NCBI GenBank assembly: GCA_037693485.1
Contig: CM075345.1
Location: forward strand, 119,992,001-120,056,000
Source: Kitagawia praeruptora
Taxonomy: Eukaryota > Streptophyta > Magnoliopsida > Apiales > Apiaceae
Length of the DNA stretch: 64,000 bases
Direction: 5' to 3'
Shown here: positions 21,278 to 33,822 of the stretch, piece after piece
Position numbering within the stretch: the first letter of the stretch is position 1
Layout: each line of letters opens with the position of its first letter
Translations under genes and position numbers: made by a program
The notes under the pieces: generated by a model
Seen by the model: only the letters and a program-made list of their open reading frames with translations
Database searches by the model: none
What the model was told of the DNA's origin: nothing

Positions 21278-24200
21278 ATGGCAACCATGAAATTCAATAC
21301 CAACTTTATCGCCCTAACTAGTGATGTTGAGACACCCAACGCGAACTTCAAATGCTTTGTAAAGTGGATGCCTGAGTCATACATCAAGGATGCACTCTCT
21401 GCCAACCCAACTCTGTATCTAGACATCCTGGAACAGTTTTGGGGAACTACTATTGTGGAAGTTGTAGCCCTAGAAAGCGCAATAACGTCATATATAATCT
21501 ACTGCAAGATTCAGGACAAGGAAATAACTATCACTACTGAAGACATGAATCAAGCATTGGGTCCACAACAAGAGGCATATGACATACTGGCCACAAATGC
21601 AGAGTTAGAAGAATTCTTTGAATTTATCAACTACTCAGATGTGATTAATCTTGGAAAGTTGAACAGGAAGAATCTGAGGAAGGAGTGGAGCTATGTGTTT
21701 GCAACTCTCCTTCAAGTCTTCACTGCTAGGAAGTCGAGTTTTGACCAAATCAGTGCACCTGCGCAGCAAATTGGCTATGCCTTGGCCTATGGGAGAAAGA
21801 TTGATGTTGGACAGATCATTCTACAGGAGTTGTATGGGAGACTTGGTAAGAATACAACCAAGAGAGGTACTGACATTTTCTTCCCTCGCTTTATTCAATA
21901 TGTACTTAATTTTAAAAATGCTAAATTGATTGAATTACCTGGGATAGATAGAAATCGAATATGCTATCCTAAATCCATGACCAAACTCATTTTCGGTAAT
22001 TTAGAGACTAGGAATGATGTGGATGTAAGACTTAACATAACTCCCCATATGGAGGGTTTGTTTAGGACTTACCCCCACAACATGCCAACATTTGACTCAA
22101 AGTCACAATTAGCACAGCCCAAGCAAGTAGAACACAATGCTAACCCAGGGCCTGCTAACCAACCCTCTCAACCAAACACTCTACCAAACACTGAGCCAAC
22201 TGCATCATCCTCTCAAAAGGGTGATGTTAGTAAAAAGGAGAAGAAGAGAAAACAGGTTGCTTCTGCACCTTTGACCATATTATCAGAAGCAGCACTGGCT
22301 ATTGAATTAGGTTTAGAAAGTGAGGAACCTGAGTCACCCTTAATCAAACCAAAGAAGAAGAAATCTAAAACCACCTCTTCAATCACACAATGGCTGAAGT
22401 TGTAAAATCAGGGGCAAACAGTTCACTAGGTGGATCCTCTCAACATGGTGCATCTATAGAATCAAGCATCCTCCCCAATGCACCTATATGTAAAGAGTCA
22501 GCACCTGGGAGTGATAAGGCTGGTACAACACTGAGTGGAGAGCACATCACATTTGAAACTCCCTCTATTTCTCAAGGGGGGTTGCCAAAATCCATTCTAC
22601 AAGACACTTCTCTTCCAGAATCTACATCTCAAATTTTTTTGGAGCCTATACTTCAAGAAATTGAAGAACAAGGCATTGATCACCAGGAATTTTTCCTCTT
22701 GGTGAGCCAATGGACTCAAGTGACTTAGTGCATGACACTTTGCTCACCACCAAGAAACCACATTCAGATGGTGAGGGAATGCTAGCTGGGGCATATCCTG
22801 ATGACATCATCACAAACATAGAGGATTCACTAGTTTTTACTAGAGACTCTGTGCCTGTGTCAACTACTGTTGTAACTCATCTCACTCATGTGGAGACAAC
22901 AGTAGTAGAGTCATTCCATCCGGTTACAGAAGTTGCATCTGTAACTAAGGAGTCTAGCTTGCCTAGCTCTAGCTCTAACTTCATGTCTCAATGGCTGAAG
23001 CCTGTGCAACATGACAGTGCTTCAGGATCAGGGTATGTTCCACCTCAATTGACGGTTGAAGCACTTCAAAGCTTATTTGTGGATCAAATCCCTGAGTTCA
23101 CAAAGATTGCTCAGAACCTTCTCACTGCAAACATGCCAAATCCAGACTATGAAGCTATTCTCTTATGCCACAGAGATGATGTGGAGATGCAAAAGGCAAA
23201 GATAATAGATGATACTAAGAGAGATGGAAATGTAGATGCCTGACTACAAGGAAAATTTGATATTTCTCTCTCAGAAGGTCTCCAGTACATCAGAGAAGAG
23301 TACATCACTTCACTAGGGTCCAATGCCAAATCTCTCACCCCTAGTGATGTTTATGAAGCAGTAAATGACAACTACAAGGGCATTCTCAAGGCTGCACACT
23401 ACCTTGGCAAGGGTCTAAAAACAGAAGTTCATGAAGTGTGTTCAGCCACAACCAAAGAGGTGCATGAGATAAAGAGGACTTTTGATGCCAAATTCCCTCA
23501 ATTGGAGACTGTAATCAAGGACATTCTAGCATGCAAGTCTACCTGTACCAATGTGGATAATGGCTTAGCTCTACTCAAGGATATTGTCACAGGTCTGGGG
23601 CATAAATTTCAAGCTCTATCTTATCAGACCACAGATGCCAATGCCATGCTGAGGACTTTGTTCAAAAATCAATATGGAGATAAGCTAGTGACTGAGGTCC
23701 CTGTGCATGAGGTGACCAAATTTGAAGTGGAAAGACTGAAAGATCAATCTCTATCTGGTTTTAAAGCCACTAAGTTGGTTACAAAGGTGGAATCTCTTGA
23801 ACAGGAAGTGGCCTCTCTCACAAAGTCCAATGCTCAGCTAACAGACAAAGTTGAAACTCTAACTACACAGTTGGACACTCAAGCCACCACCACAGCCGAT
23901 GTTCTTCTACATCAACAATTAATGTTGTCTACCATGATGAAGCACATGGGCCTCCCTCTACCTGAAGAATCTTCAACCCCAAAGGTCACTCCTATAGCCT
24001 CTGTGCCTGACAATAAGCCTAAGGGGGAGAAGAGGACATCCAGGAACTCAAATCCAAAGGGGGAGAAACCTCAAGCTAAAGGCATCAAGTTAAATGAGGG
24101 TGGTCATCAAAGAATTGCAAAATTTATACCTCATGTCTCAGGCAAAGGCAAATCCAAGGTTGATGAACCTCCATCCTCTCTGCCAGTGGTCACTCTACCA

Positions 24201-26044
24201 CCTGTGCACATCACTACACCAAGTGGCCAAAAGCAAACTGTCACTACTACAGTGGTGGCAGGTTCCATGCCAAGTGATCTAGTCCAAGCCTCTAGACATG
24301 AAGATGACCCAGTGGAAGCTAGTGTGATTACAGAGGCCAAGCTGATAGAAGCAATAAATTCAGAGATTTATCATGATGTTGCATTCTTGAAGTTTCTGCA
24401 AGTCTCAAAGGCAAAGGTTGGAGGAAATACTTTGCTATACAGAAGAAGCCTCAAAGACCAAATTAAATATCTAACAGTTATTCCAAGAAAGCTAAATCAA
24501 ATCTTTCTCAAGGAAATCATGATGGTGACCAATGGCAAGATATGGCACCTATCTATTGACACCTTGAAAGCCCTAAAATTCATTGAGATTGATGCTATTT
24601 TGGAACTAATTGAGTTGAAAGGGGAGAACAACAAGAGTCTGTACACTGAATTGAGAGATGGTCAACAAGCTAGGCTTCCTGAAGTATGTATCAAACCAAG
24701 AACCATCTTCTATCAGTCTGGTACTAAAATTCAAGATGTTAATCAGTTGGTTATCCCCAGTGATCTCACCCCTCGAAACCACAGACTCATCATTGCTGTT
24801 ACTGATCAGCTACAAAAGAAGGGTGGAGTCAGAACTGCTGAAGAGTTGGAAGCACTACACATCCTAAGAACATTCATTGCTACTGGTATAATTCCAGAAA
24901 TGGCTCAGCCTAGGAGGAATAAGGATGATAAAGATGATGACAAGAGTGATGGGAGGAGAAGTCATCACAGGAGTGATAAGGGTGATAGAGATGAGAAGAA
25001 GAAGAAAGATAACAAGGACAAGAAAGATGATGATGACCAAGGCAAAGTCTATGAGAGGAAAATTTGAAAACAGCAAGCTTTAGGCATTGCTAATAGTAAC
25101 CTCACCACAACACAAGACTCTAAGTCTAGGGTGAATATTGTTAGTAGTGACCTAGCAAAATCTACATCTATGGCTTCTGCAACTGTCTTGCCACCTCAAG
25201 AAGAGAAGAAGATCCAAGTCAAGAAACCATCTGTGTGTTTCAAAAAGCAAACTGCTAATGGAATATTACAATGGTCTACAAGCAAAGGTCACATGCTATT
25301 GCCAGGCAACCATGTAAAAAGGATTAAATTCAAGCATGCTACAAGAAGGGTGAAGTTATCCAAGTCAAAGGCACTGGCAATAATTCCAGGATTAAACCTA
25401 CCACCTCTGGATGAAAATATGATGAAGACCAACTGCAGTTCCTATGGGCTCAAAGAATCTATCATGTTGCCATTGTTGATGATCTTCTTGAAATTGAATA
25501 TACTAATGGAAGACAGAAGAAATTCAGACAAGGGACATGTCAGCACTGGGGCAGGCTATATGATATAGAAAGGATAATTGCAATGTTGGATTCTGAAGAC
25601 AGAGTAGAAAGGGTATGGAAGCTGGAGTTAATTGACTTTGTCAAAACGAAGAGAGATCACCAGGCAGAACTGAAAAAGAACAGTGAAGAGCTACTAAAGA
25701 AAATGGAGGAGGAGTTTGCTGTAATGGAAGCTAAGGCTGATGAATTGAGGGCTATGGGTCTGTGTAGAGTCAAGTTTAATCCTTACATCATTGAATACAA
25801 GAAATATGGTAGAAATGTAAAGATTAGAATGGACTACATCAGTTCCTATTCTGAGAAACAGCTGAATGAAGTACTCAAGGATTTGTCAGGCTCCCCTCTA
25901 ATTGAAGAACTCACTGCAATGGAAGACATTATTCTTGCCATGGAAGAAAATGCAAAGAAGAACGCTAAAGAAGCTGAAGAAAAGATGAAAAATGAGAATC
26001 TACAAGCCAAAGCTCAAAAGATGAATCCAAAAGGATATGGCTAG
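21278..26044 (+). pseudogene. Extra 3' ORF of SIRE-like element (env-like position)
   Basis: About 4.8 kb of protein-like sequence after pol, starting MATMKFNTNFIALTSDV at 21278. Open stretches: 21278-22405, 22390-22728, 22710-23243, 23436-25067, 25131-25568, 25583-26044, in three different frames, so several indels and stops break it. Features in order: a globular N-terminal part (about 280 codons); a Pro/Ser/Lys-rich region with KKEKKRKQ; a Ser/Thr-rich stretch; a coiled coil (about 23780-23900, KVESLEQEVASLTKSNAQLT); a basic-acidic tail rich in D and K (24905-25060); a final helical Glu/Lys-rich segment. I see no clear signal peptide or transmembrane helix, so calling it an envelope protein is not supported by sequence; only its position matches the Sirevirus env-like ORF. 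Function unknown. Confidence 0.65.
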
Positions 26045-26194
26045 TAGTTCCTCATAACTTGTAAGAATACTTCTATGTATTTTCTTCAATCAATTTACAT
26101 ACCTGTACTTTTCAAGTTCTATCTTTATGTATGTTAGGCTTGTTATCAGACATGAAATTGTGACTAGGGGTCTCACTCACAATTTGGGGGAGAT

Positions 26195-27469
26195 TGTTAG
26201 TCACAGAGGCATGCCTGTTTACATCTAATAACAAGCCTAATTATTTGTAATGCTTTGCATTACTTACATGACCTCTTAACTGAGGGAACCTCTAGTTGTA
26301 GAGTCTCTACTTGTTTTGTACTTGTAATAGGCATCAAATCCTAGTTGTGTAACTGTACTTATATAGTCAAGAATAATGCTTGAAAGAAGTTCCAAGGTTC
26401 ATGCCTCAAGCAAGAAGATAAAGACTGTCAAATAATCACAGTTGGGATTTGAAGAAATGAAGAATTTGCCTAAGTACCAATTCGAGAAGTATCTTTGTCT
26501 ATTCGAGAAGTCTAGCGTTTGAGAAGTCAGAGATTCGATATCTAAGAAGACAATGTTCGATATCTCTGAATGAACTGTTCGATATCTCATTCGATATATC
26601 AGAGATTCGACATGTCTAAATACTCTATTCGAGAACTCAAGAAGTCAACAAGTTAAAGTGGTATTCGAGTTCTCAAAGAGTCAACAAGTCAAAGTTCCAT
26701 TCGATATCTCAAGGACTCAGAAAGCTATTCGATATCTCAAGGATTCGACAAGTCAAGTGTTCTATTCGATAACTCAAGGAATCCTGGAGAAAAGTATTAT
26801 TGGATAAGTGATTCGATATGTCAATCAGACAGTATTCGAGAACTCAGAGTTATCTAATCCTAGTTCTCGAATCAATCACTTAGCCACTTCTTGAATACAT
26901 TCTTGGAGACAAAATACTGAAGAAATTTTACAAGTCTGAAACCTGCAACAAGCCAATGCACTTTATGGACCACAATCTGTAACGTGCTCTGGAAAGCCTA
27001 CAAGGAAGCTTGGAGAGATATAGAAGAGACAAAGAGCTAGAGAAGTGGATCTGAACAGAACTTTGCAAAGTCAAATCTGTAGCCATTTGGATGCTTACTC
27101 AAAAAGGATAGACATACAAGAAAGTAATTTATCCTGTAACCTTATTTGTAGTAACCGAGTTGTATTCATGTTCTATAAGAATACAATCTCACTTCTTGAG
27201 CAAATAGAGAAGTTTTTTATACACTGTAAGATATATCTCTCTGAGAAAAACAAAGCTGAGAATACTACCATTTGTATTCACAAATTGTAGCAACCTTTAT
27301 CTAATAATATATTAGATTAAAGTGATATTGTGTCTTGTGTCATTCTTTATCCGCACCTACATATTTGCACACACAGACACTTATCTGCTACACAGATTCA
27401 AGAACGAAGAAAAGTCCAAGAATCTATTCACCCCCCTCTGTATTCTTTTACTGTATTCAATACTCAACA
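26195..27469 (+). repeat. 3' LTR of SIRE-like Copia
   Basis: 1,275 bp, about 98% identical to the 5' LTR. Several TTCGAGAA words are mutated here relative to the 5' copy (for example near 26518 and 26800). The target duplication TTCTT follows. Confidence 0.92.
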
Positions 27470-27707
27470 TTCTTCCTTTTTGAAAGTTTTATTGTCTAAG
27501 CGTCCCGAGGCAACATGCATGCTTTTGGGTTAGATGATGAATTTTCTTGAATGAAAAAAAAATCCCCTTTGTACAATTTATGTACGAGTAAGTCATTCCT
27601 GACAAAAAATAATAATAATAATAATAGAGATGCATTAAAAGGATGCAACTTAAAAAGACAATGATGTAAGTATATGGTTTTAACAAACCATTGTCACGGA
27701 TTATGTC

Positions 27708-27875
27708 GATTATTGTAAGCACTTTGAGAATGTGCTAATTGAGTTTACTAGTAGATCTGCGAATGAAGTGGCTCATATGTTAGCTCGAGCGACACATTCT
27801 ATGTCAGATGTACGGGAGTGGATAAGTATCCGTCCTGAATTTATTTCTGAAAATCTTGTGTACGATTCTATTTAA
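27708..27875 (+). pseudogene. RNase H-like C-terminal fragment (LINE-type)
   Basis: An open stretch of 55 codons plus stop, reading DYCKHFENVLIEFTSRSANE then VAHMLARATH and a tail ending in REWISIRPEF. The pattern N-x-VAH-x-LAR followed by W and P-x-F is typical of the C-terminal RNase H-like (RVT_3) domain found at the ends of plant non-LTR retrotransposons and related host proteins. An A-run (about 27899-27908) follows shortly. There is no start codon in a fitting position, so this is a 5'-truncated remnant. From 27909 to 28029 there is AT-rich DNA with the word ccccgtgcgatgcacg. Confidence 0.55.
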
Positions 27876-28111
27876 GTAATGCAATTGCTGTTTTCTTCAA
27901 AAAAAAAAGTACTACCTTAAACCCCGTGCGATGCACGAATTTTCTAATAATTATATGATTTTAATTTGAATTAATTTTTAGGACATAAATATTATAGACT
28001 TTAATTTTTAAATGTTAACTCGAATAAATTGTAGAAGGGGGGGTTGAATACAAGTTAAGTAATCGTGTCTGATTTTTGCTCGAATAAATAAACGAGAACA
28101 AACGAATAAAT

Positions 28112-29493
28112 TGTTTGCACTAAATCACGCAAGCGTACGTGGTCACAAGTAATATATAAGGTTAAGTCCAAATTCGTTCCCACAGGGATCTGGTTATGGT
28201 TTTAATTCAGTAAACGCACCTATGCAACAGTGTATGATCTTAATTCACTGCTAAGACAATTAATAAATTAAGGTTTTAACTAACTAAATTAAACTAAGAA
28301 GCAAATTAACAAAACTACGAATTAACTAACTAACAAGAATTGAAATCTAATTACTTCTGCAAGATAAACCATGGAATCCTAACTTCATTAAATACTTCGC
28401 TTAGATCTGACGCCTTTAATCACTATATGCAATGGTTATGATATCTGATCGGATAACACGAAACAAGTATACGCTACTTCTCAGTATACGAATACCAAAC
28501 TAAACATACATCCACAAAAGAGATAGAAGATGAATAGACACCAATTATGCTTAGACCCTATATGTCTATAGAATTTGAAAACATAACGGTTGAAGAACAA
28601 GTTATCCACATTGATCACATAGGGCAGCATAATATCTCTATTGACGCCACAAATCATGATGTTAAAACATCAACCTATCCTATGCTAGCATGGCAAGTTC
28701 TAAATCTCAAGATCCACTCTCGTTTAGCAAGAGATTAACAAATTAGATGTTCATGACGCATCTAAACACATGAATCACAACCATACGAGGATATCAAGAT
28801 ATACATCACACACAGATCTTTTAAAGCATCAAGATACTAAACTCCATAAATAAATCCGTTAGAATCCCATGACAACGATTAGTTCGTAATCAAACCGCTC
28901 GTCATCATGGGATCTGATGAAACCATGATAAAAACAAAGTATGAAAAGATACAAATAAATCTAAGTAATTGATATGTAATTGTTCTACTCCTAATGATGA
29001 TGATCTATTTATATTTTACAAGGGTTGGATGTGTTTATATAGGCTCTAGACATCTTGCCCAACAAGAAAATACCAAATCAGAATTATAATAGAATTTCTT
29101 CAAAATACGTTTCCTAAACTGATTCTGTTTTAAAGGAAATTCGTAGCTGTCTTTTCTTCAGTAATTCTGGAAGTTCCAGCTGCAATTGGGCCTCTGGACC
29201 ACTTTATAATGATAGAGAATCTCGTTATCTTCGCGTGGACAGTAAGATCGCCCAAAACTGACTTCTAGAACTCAAGATATGGCCCAAACAGTGAATCTCA
29301 CGCGTGTAGCCCAATAAATCCGAATTTTAATAAATTAAATCTCCAAAAACGACAAAAACATCCACCATAAACAACATCCTTGTAAATCTGCACAACTAAA
29401 CAAAACACATCAAAACTACAAGAAACTTGAGCCCAAGACAATCAATTTAAGCCGATTTTGAATGCTCCAAGTGGAGATAAAATCCACTTATCA
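28112..29493 (-). repeat. 3' LTR of Athila-like element
   Basis: 1,382 bp. On the minus strand a TATA-like box TATAAATAG lies near 29014. The small plus-strand ORF in it (28547-28738) is repeated in the other LTR and is a shadow. Confidence 0.88.
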
Positions 29494-31230
29494 CACCCCC
29501 AAACTTAAACCGATGCTTGTCCTCAAGCATAAACAATTACAACTAACTAACTAACTAGTACCACTTCCGTAGGTGATCACGGTTGCATTTGGCATATGCA
29601 ACAAGCCCTTTAAACCCCTAGGCAGCCCTAGTGGACGAGTAAGGTCTCGTGAGGGCCTATAGTGAATGTACCCACAAAATCCAATGCAATGCAATGCATG
29701 AATGCAACTAAATGAAAATGCAAATAATCTAGTGCTAATATCCTACCATACCTTCAAATCCTCTCATGCCATATCAACTTAAGAATCAAAGTAATAACGC
29801 AATGTCTTGGTGTCGAAAGTGCAAGTATTCACATAGTCTACTCAATGAACATGCATAAGCTCTCACAAGCCCATGTCAAATGTAAGAATAAGTTAGTAAA
29901 CATGCCAAGCCTACAAGAGTACATCTTTGAGACAAAACTCGGGATCTCATACGCAAAAACAAGCAAACACTCACAGTCCAGTCACAGAAGAATATTCACT
30001 CAAGAACAAGGGTAAGTGTATCACTCAATTCCAACAAAATCATAAGCATGCTTGACATTTGGTATCAATCTAACTCTTAACACAACATACATCAATGACG
30101 ATAATCAAAAGGTCTTTATTTGGGTTGTATCGGGGCTAGGGACAAGGTATGTCAAATAAGCCAAATCAGGTGAAGTGTCAAAAGCTAGTAAGTACCATAA
30201 TAAATCATACATAACACCCTATTTTTCCCCCATATAATTTATTATTCTTCCAACAAAAACACTCGACAAGTCGACTTAAAATAGGATCACAACAAACACA
30301 AACATGCTCTCATAATATATATTTTTTTTTTTTCCTTTTTTTTTTTCGAGAGCTAAATAGAACACAAACAATACTATAAACAATAACAATGATCCCACAA
30401 TTTTATTACACATGCCGACTATCAAGTAAACAAACCCAATTTTCAATATTCCTCCCAAAAGTACAACCAACAATAACCCCTCCTTGCACACCTTATTACT
30501 CCCTTAAGCACTCTACTAGCCTTTGACAATGTGGGTTCAAATTAATGTAAGGCCAATACAAGAAAAAGGTCTAGGCAAGTAATGTGGTATGTCACCAAAA
30601 AAATAGGATTAAGCTCAATGGGTTAACTAATTGATCATGTAAATATGGTGTGGTAATATGGGAAAATATGTGGTTATTCCTAAATGCCTTTATCATTTTA
30701 ATCGTCAAATAATGTCATGCGTTTCAAGAAAGACCTCAAACAACTGCTAGCAATGCAAACAATCTGTGGACACTCAAGCAAACGAATAAATTGCAAATCT
30801 ATGCAATAAGGCTCAAAATCTCACTTGGTGGAAAAACATACTCAATCCCAAGCAAAAAAATCTTTCTAACGCACCGACTTGTATTCAAAGCATACAAACT
30901 AAATCATCTTGCACATATTCATGTCCTTCTAATTACTTACAACATTTAATAAGTCTACTAGCTTCAACTTACTAGTGTATGTGTGTGCATAAGAACAAAG
31001 CATATCACTTCTCAATCAAAAGCGTCAACAACACAAAATTCCTATCAAGCATGGGTGCAAATGCAAACTACTATGAACTTACATGATATACGAAAATAAA
31101 AATAGAATGTCCTATATGAAATAAACGTAGATATCACTAACATAAATGCATAATTTACTACTACTAATATGCAAAACATGAAATCCTACATGAACACATA
31201 ATACAACAACTACTACTAATCCCTCAAACC

Positions 31231-31245
31231 ACCCCCAAACTTAAA
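31231..31245 (-). other. Second polypurine-tract-like motif
   Basis: On the minus strand this reads TTTAAGTTTGGGGGT, nearly the same as the true polypurine tract at 29494-29508. It lies about 135 bp past the stop of the gag-like ORF. Confidence 0.5.
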
Positions 31246-31379
31246 ATATTCAATGTCCGCATTGAATGGAAGTAAATAGGAGGAAAAGTAGAAACATACC
31301 TAACATTAGAACCACATGGGTTGCCTCCCATGAAGCGCTTCTTTAACGTCAATAGCTTGACGTTACTTCCAAGCCTCCA

Positions 31380-32300
31380 TTAAGGATGATAATAATTTGC
31401 CTGGTCCTCTCTTCGTGAGACTTCATCATCATCACGGCGACACACTTTCTGCCCATTCTCCTTGCTTGGCCTATTCGTGTAACAACTATGTCCTATTCCA
31501 ATGCCTTCATCGATTGACCCAAAATCTATCAATTTGTAGAACAACACATACTCGTGGGCTTCACTTGAATATAATGGAGGAGGGTAAATGTAAGTTGCTG
31601 AAGCCTTTGGTTCCTCAAAGAGAACTTCCTCCATTGGCTCTAATGCGCTACCTCCATCTTTAAACTCTGAGACAAGTAGAAGACCTGCATCTTTCCCATG
31701 TTCTTCAGCCTCTTGGTACGCACATACCAATTTTTGAAATTTGTGCAGCTCATCAGTGTCTGTCCCAAATAATGCCCTTTCCAAATCATCCACCATACTA
31801 ACATGATCAAATTCCTCACATGGCTTGCGAATGCTCACCTCACCTTGGAATTTGTCTTCCTCAATTAAGCATGAAGTACCTTGCTCCAAGTCACAATTAT
31901 TCTCTGGAATTGCCTCTAATATGAATTGTTGATTCTCTTGTTCCAAGGCACTCAAAACTTGAGCAACAAGTGTCCCCATAGATTTGATAGACTTCTCATG
32001 ATTCTCTACAAGCATCCTAATCTCCTTCATAATCTCCTTCAAATCATCAACCTCATCTGACTGAAAAGTAGGAATAGGTTGCTGATGTCGAAACTCTTCA
32101 CTACCAAAGACATCTTGCTGGTACTGTTGAGGATGGTACTGAAAATATGGTTGTTCATCATAACTGACATATGGATCAACTCCTTCATAGTAACAATATT
32201 GTGAGGGATCATGAACGCCCAAACACCGCTCACATTGTTGAGGCATGGATGTACTCGAATATGCCCACCATGGCAACTCCAGACCTGCCATCTTCAACAC
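31380..32300 (-). CDS. Gag-like protein of non-autonomous Athila-like element
   Basis: An intact 306-codon ORF, the only one of the element, starting about 140 bp after the 5' LTR edge. The second Met (MAGLELPWWAYSSTSMPQQC) may be the true start. Near the N-terminus is CERCLGVHDPSQYC, a C-x2-C-x3-H-x5-C zinc-knuckle-like motif. Then comes a Tyr/Gln-rich stretch (YFQYHPQQYQQ), a helical region (EVDDLKEIMKEIRMLVENHE) and an acidic C-terminal half. It resembles the C-terminal part of Athila/Tat-type gag proteins rather than a full gag. Because it is open while the element lacks pol, it may be kept by selection for trans-mobilisation, or may simply be young. Function is inferred from position and the Cys/His motif only. 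Confidence 0.6.
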   Translation of the reverse strand: MLKMAGLELPWWAYSSTSMPQQCERCLGVHDPSQYCYYEGVDPYVSYDEQPYFQYHPQQYQQDVFGSEEFRHQQPIPTFQSDEVDDLKEIMKEIRMLVENHEKSIKSMGTLVAQVLSALEQENQQFILEAIPENNCDLEQGTSCLIEEDKFQGEVSIRKPCEEFDHVSMVDDLERALFGTDTDELHKFQKLVCAYQEAEEHGKDAGLLLVSEFKDGGSALEPMEEVLFEEPKASATYIYPPPLYSSEAHEYVLFYKLIDFGSIDEGIGIGHSCYTNRPSKENGQKVCRRDDDEVSRREDQANYYHP

Positions 32301-32438
32301 TCAAGTACCTGAAACACACCGAACTAAAAAAGATAGTTAAAAAAAAAATCCGAGTCAGTGAACTCTAACGACCACTATTGACAAGCACATAAACCAAAAA
32401 TAAAACACCGATGATCCCCGGCAGCGGCGCCAAAAACT

Positions 32439-33822
32439 TGTTTGCACTAAATCACGCAAGCGTACGTGGTCACAAGTAATATATAAGGTTAAGTCCAAAT
32501 TCGTTCCCACAGGGATCTGGTTATGGTTTTAATTCAGTAAACGCACCTAATGCAACAGTGTATGATCTTAATTCACTGCTAAGACAATTAATAAATTAAG
32601 GTTTTAACTAACTAAATTAAACTAAGAAGCAAATTAACAAAACTACGAATTAACTAACTAACAAGAATTGAAATCTAATTACTTCTGCAAGATAAACCAT
32701 GGAATCCTAACTTCATTAAATACTTCGCTTAGATCTGACGCCTTTAATCACTATATGCAATGGTTATGATATCTGATCGGATAACACGAAACAAGTATAC
32801 GCTACTTCTCAGTATACGAATACCAAACTAAACATACATCCACAAAAGAGATAGAAGATGAATAGACACCAATTATGCTTAGACCCTATATGTCTATAGA
32901 ATTTGAAAACATAACGGTTGAAGAACAAGTTATCCACATTGATCACATAGGGCAGCATAATATCTCTATTGACGTCACAAATCATGATGTTAAAACATCA
33001 ACCTATCCTATGCTAGCATGGCAAGTTCTAAATCTCAAGATCCACTCTCGTTTAGCAAGAGATTAACAAATTAGATGTTCATGACGCATCTAAACACATG
33101 AATCACAACCCTACGAGGATATCAAGATATACATCACACACAGATCTTTTAAAGCATCAAGATACTAAACTCCATAAATAAATCCGTTAGAATCCCATGA
33201 CAACGATTAGTTCGTAATCAAACCGCTCGTCATCATGGGATCTGATGAAACCATGATAAAAACAAAGTATGAAAAGATACAAATAAATCTAAGTAATTGA
33301 TATGTAATTGTTCTACTCCTAATGATGATGATCTATCTATATTTTACAAGGGTTGGATGTGTTTATATAGGCTCTAGACATCTTGCCCAACAAGAAAAAT
33401 ACCAAATCAGAATTATAATAGAATTTCTGCAAAATACGTTTCCTAAACTGATTCTGTTTTAAAGGAAATTCGTAGCTGTCTTTTCTTCAGTAATTCTGGA
33501 AGTTCCAGCTGCAATTGGGCCTCTGGACCACTTTAGAATGATAGAGAATCTCGTTATCTTCGCGTGGACAGTAAGATCGCCCAAAACTGACTTCTAGAAC
33601 TCAAGATATGGCCCAAACAGTGAATCTCACGCGTGCAGCCCAATAAATCCGAATTTTAATAAATTATATCTCCAAAAACGACAAAAACATCCACCATAAA
33701 CAACATCCTTGTAAATCTGCACAACTAAACAAAACACATCAAAACTACAAGAAACTTGAGCCCAAGACAATCAATTTAAGCCGATTTAGAATGCTCCAAG
33801 TGGAGATAAAATCCACTTATCA
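32439..33822 (-). repeat. 5' LTR of Athila-like element
   Basis: 1,384 bp, TG...CA, near-identical to the 3' LTR. The primer site lies at 32416-32433 on its lower-coordinate side. Confidence 0.88.

Larger units (their letters stand above)
13380..27469 (+). mobile_element. SIRE-like Ty1/Copia retrotransposon, 14.1 kb, inactive
   Basis: LTRs at 13380-14643 and 26195-27469 both start TGTTAG and end CAACA. The perfect 5 bp target duplication TTCTT is at 13375-13379 and 27470-27474. The tRNA-iMet primer site TGGTATCAGAGC (14646-14657) follows the 5' LTR, and a polypurine tract (TTTGGGGGAGA, about 26183-26193) precedes the 3' LTR. Domain order gag, protease, integrase, RT, RNase H shows Copia. Long LTRs, the 14 kb size, the coiled-coil gag extension and a large ORF between RNase H and the 3' LTR fit the SIRE/Maximus (Sirevirus) lineage; the lineage is inference. 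By eye the LTRs differ at about 28-30 of 1,264 sites (about 98% identical), so insertion is fairly recent, yet every ORF is broken. Confidence 0.92.
28112..33822 (-). mobile_element. Non-autonomous Athila-like Gypsy element, 5.7 kb
   Basis: On the minus strand, the 5' LTR is 33822-32439 and the 3' LTR 29493-28112, both with TG...CA ends. The perfect target duplication TAAAT is at 28107-28111 and 33823-33827. The primer site next to the 5' LTR (about 32433-32416) reads TGGCGCCGCTGCCGGGGA on the minus strand, close to the tRNA-Asp site used by Athila-type elements. A polypurine tract (minus strand AAGTTTGGGGGTG, 29506-29494) precedes the 3' LTR. The LTRs differ at about 8 bases and 2 one-base indels in 1,383 (about 99.3% identical), making this the youngest LTR insertion here. 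The 2.9 kb interior codes only a 306-codon gag-like ORF; no protease, RT or integrase is present, so mobilisation would need a partner element. Confidence 0.88.

Noticed and set aside
21278..22405. Independent host gene downstream of pol
   Set aside because: It lies between the pol stop and the polypurine tract, inside the LTR pair and target duplication, so it belongs to the retrotransposon.
28547..28738. 63-codon ORF repeated at 32875-33066
   Set aside because: It lies antisense inside both LTRs of the Athila-like element and recurs only because the LTRs are copies.
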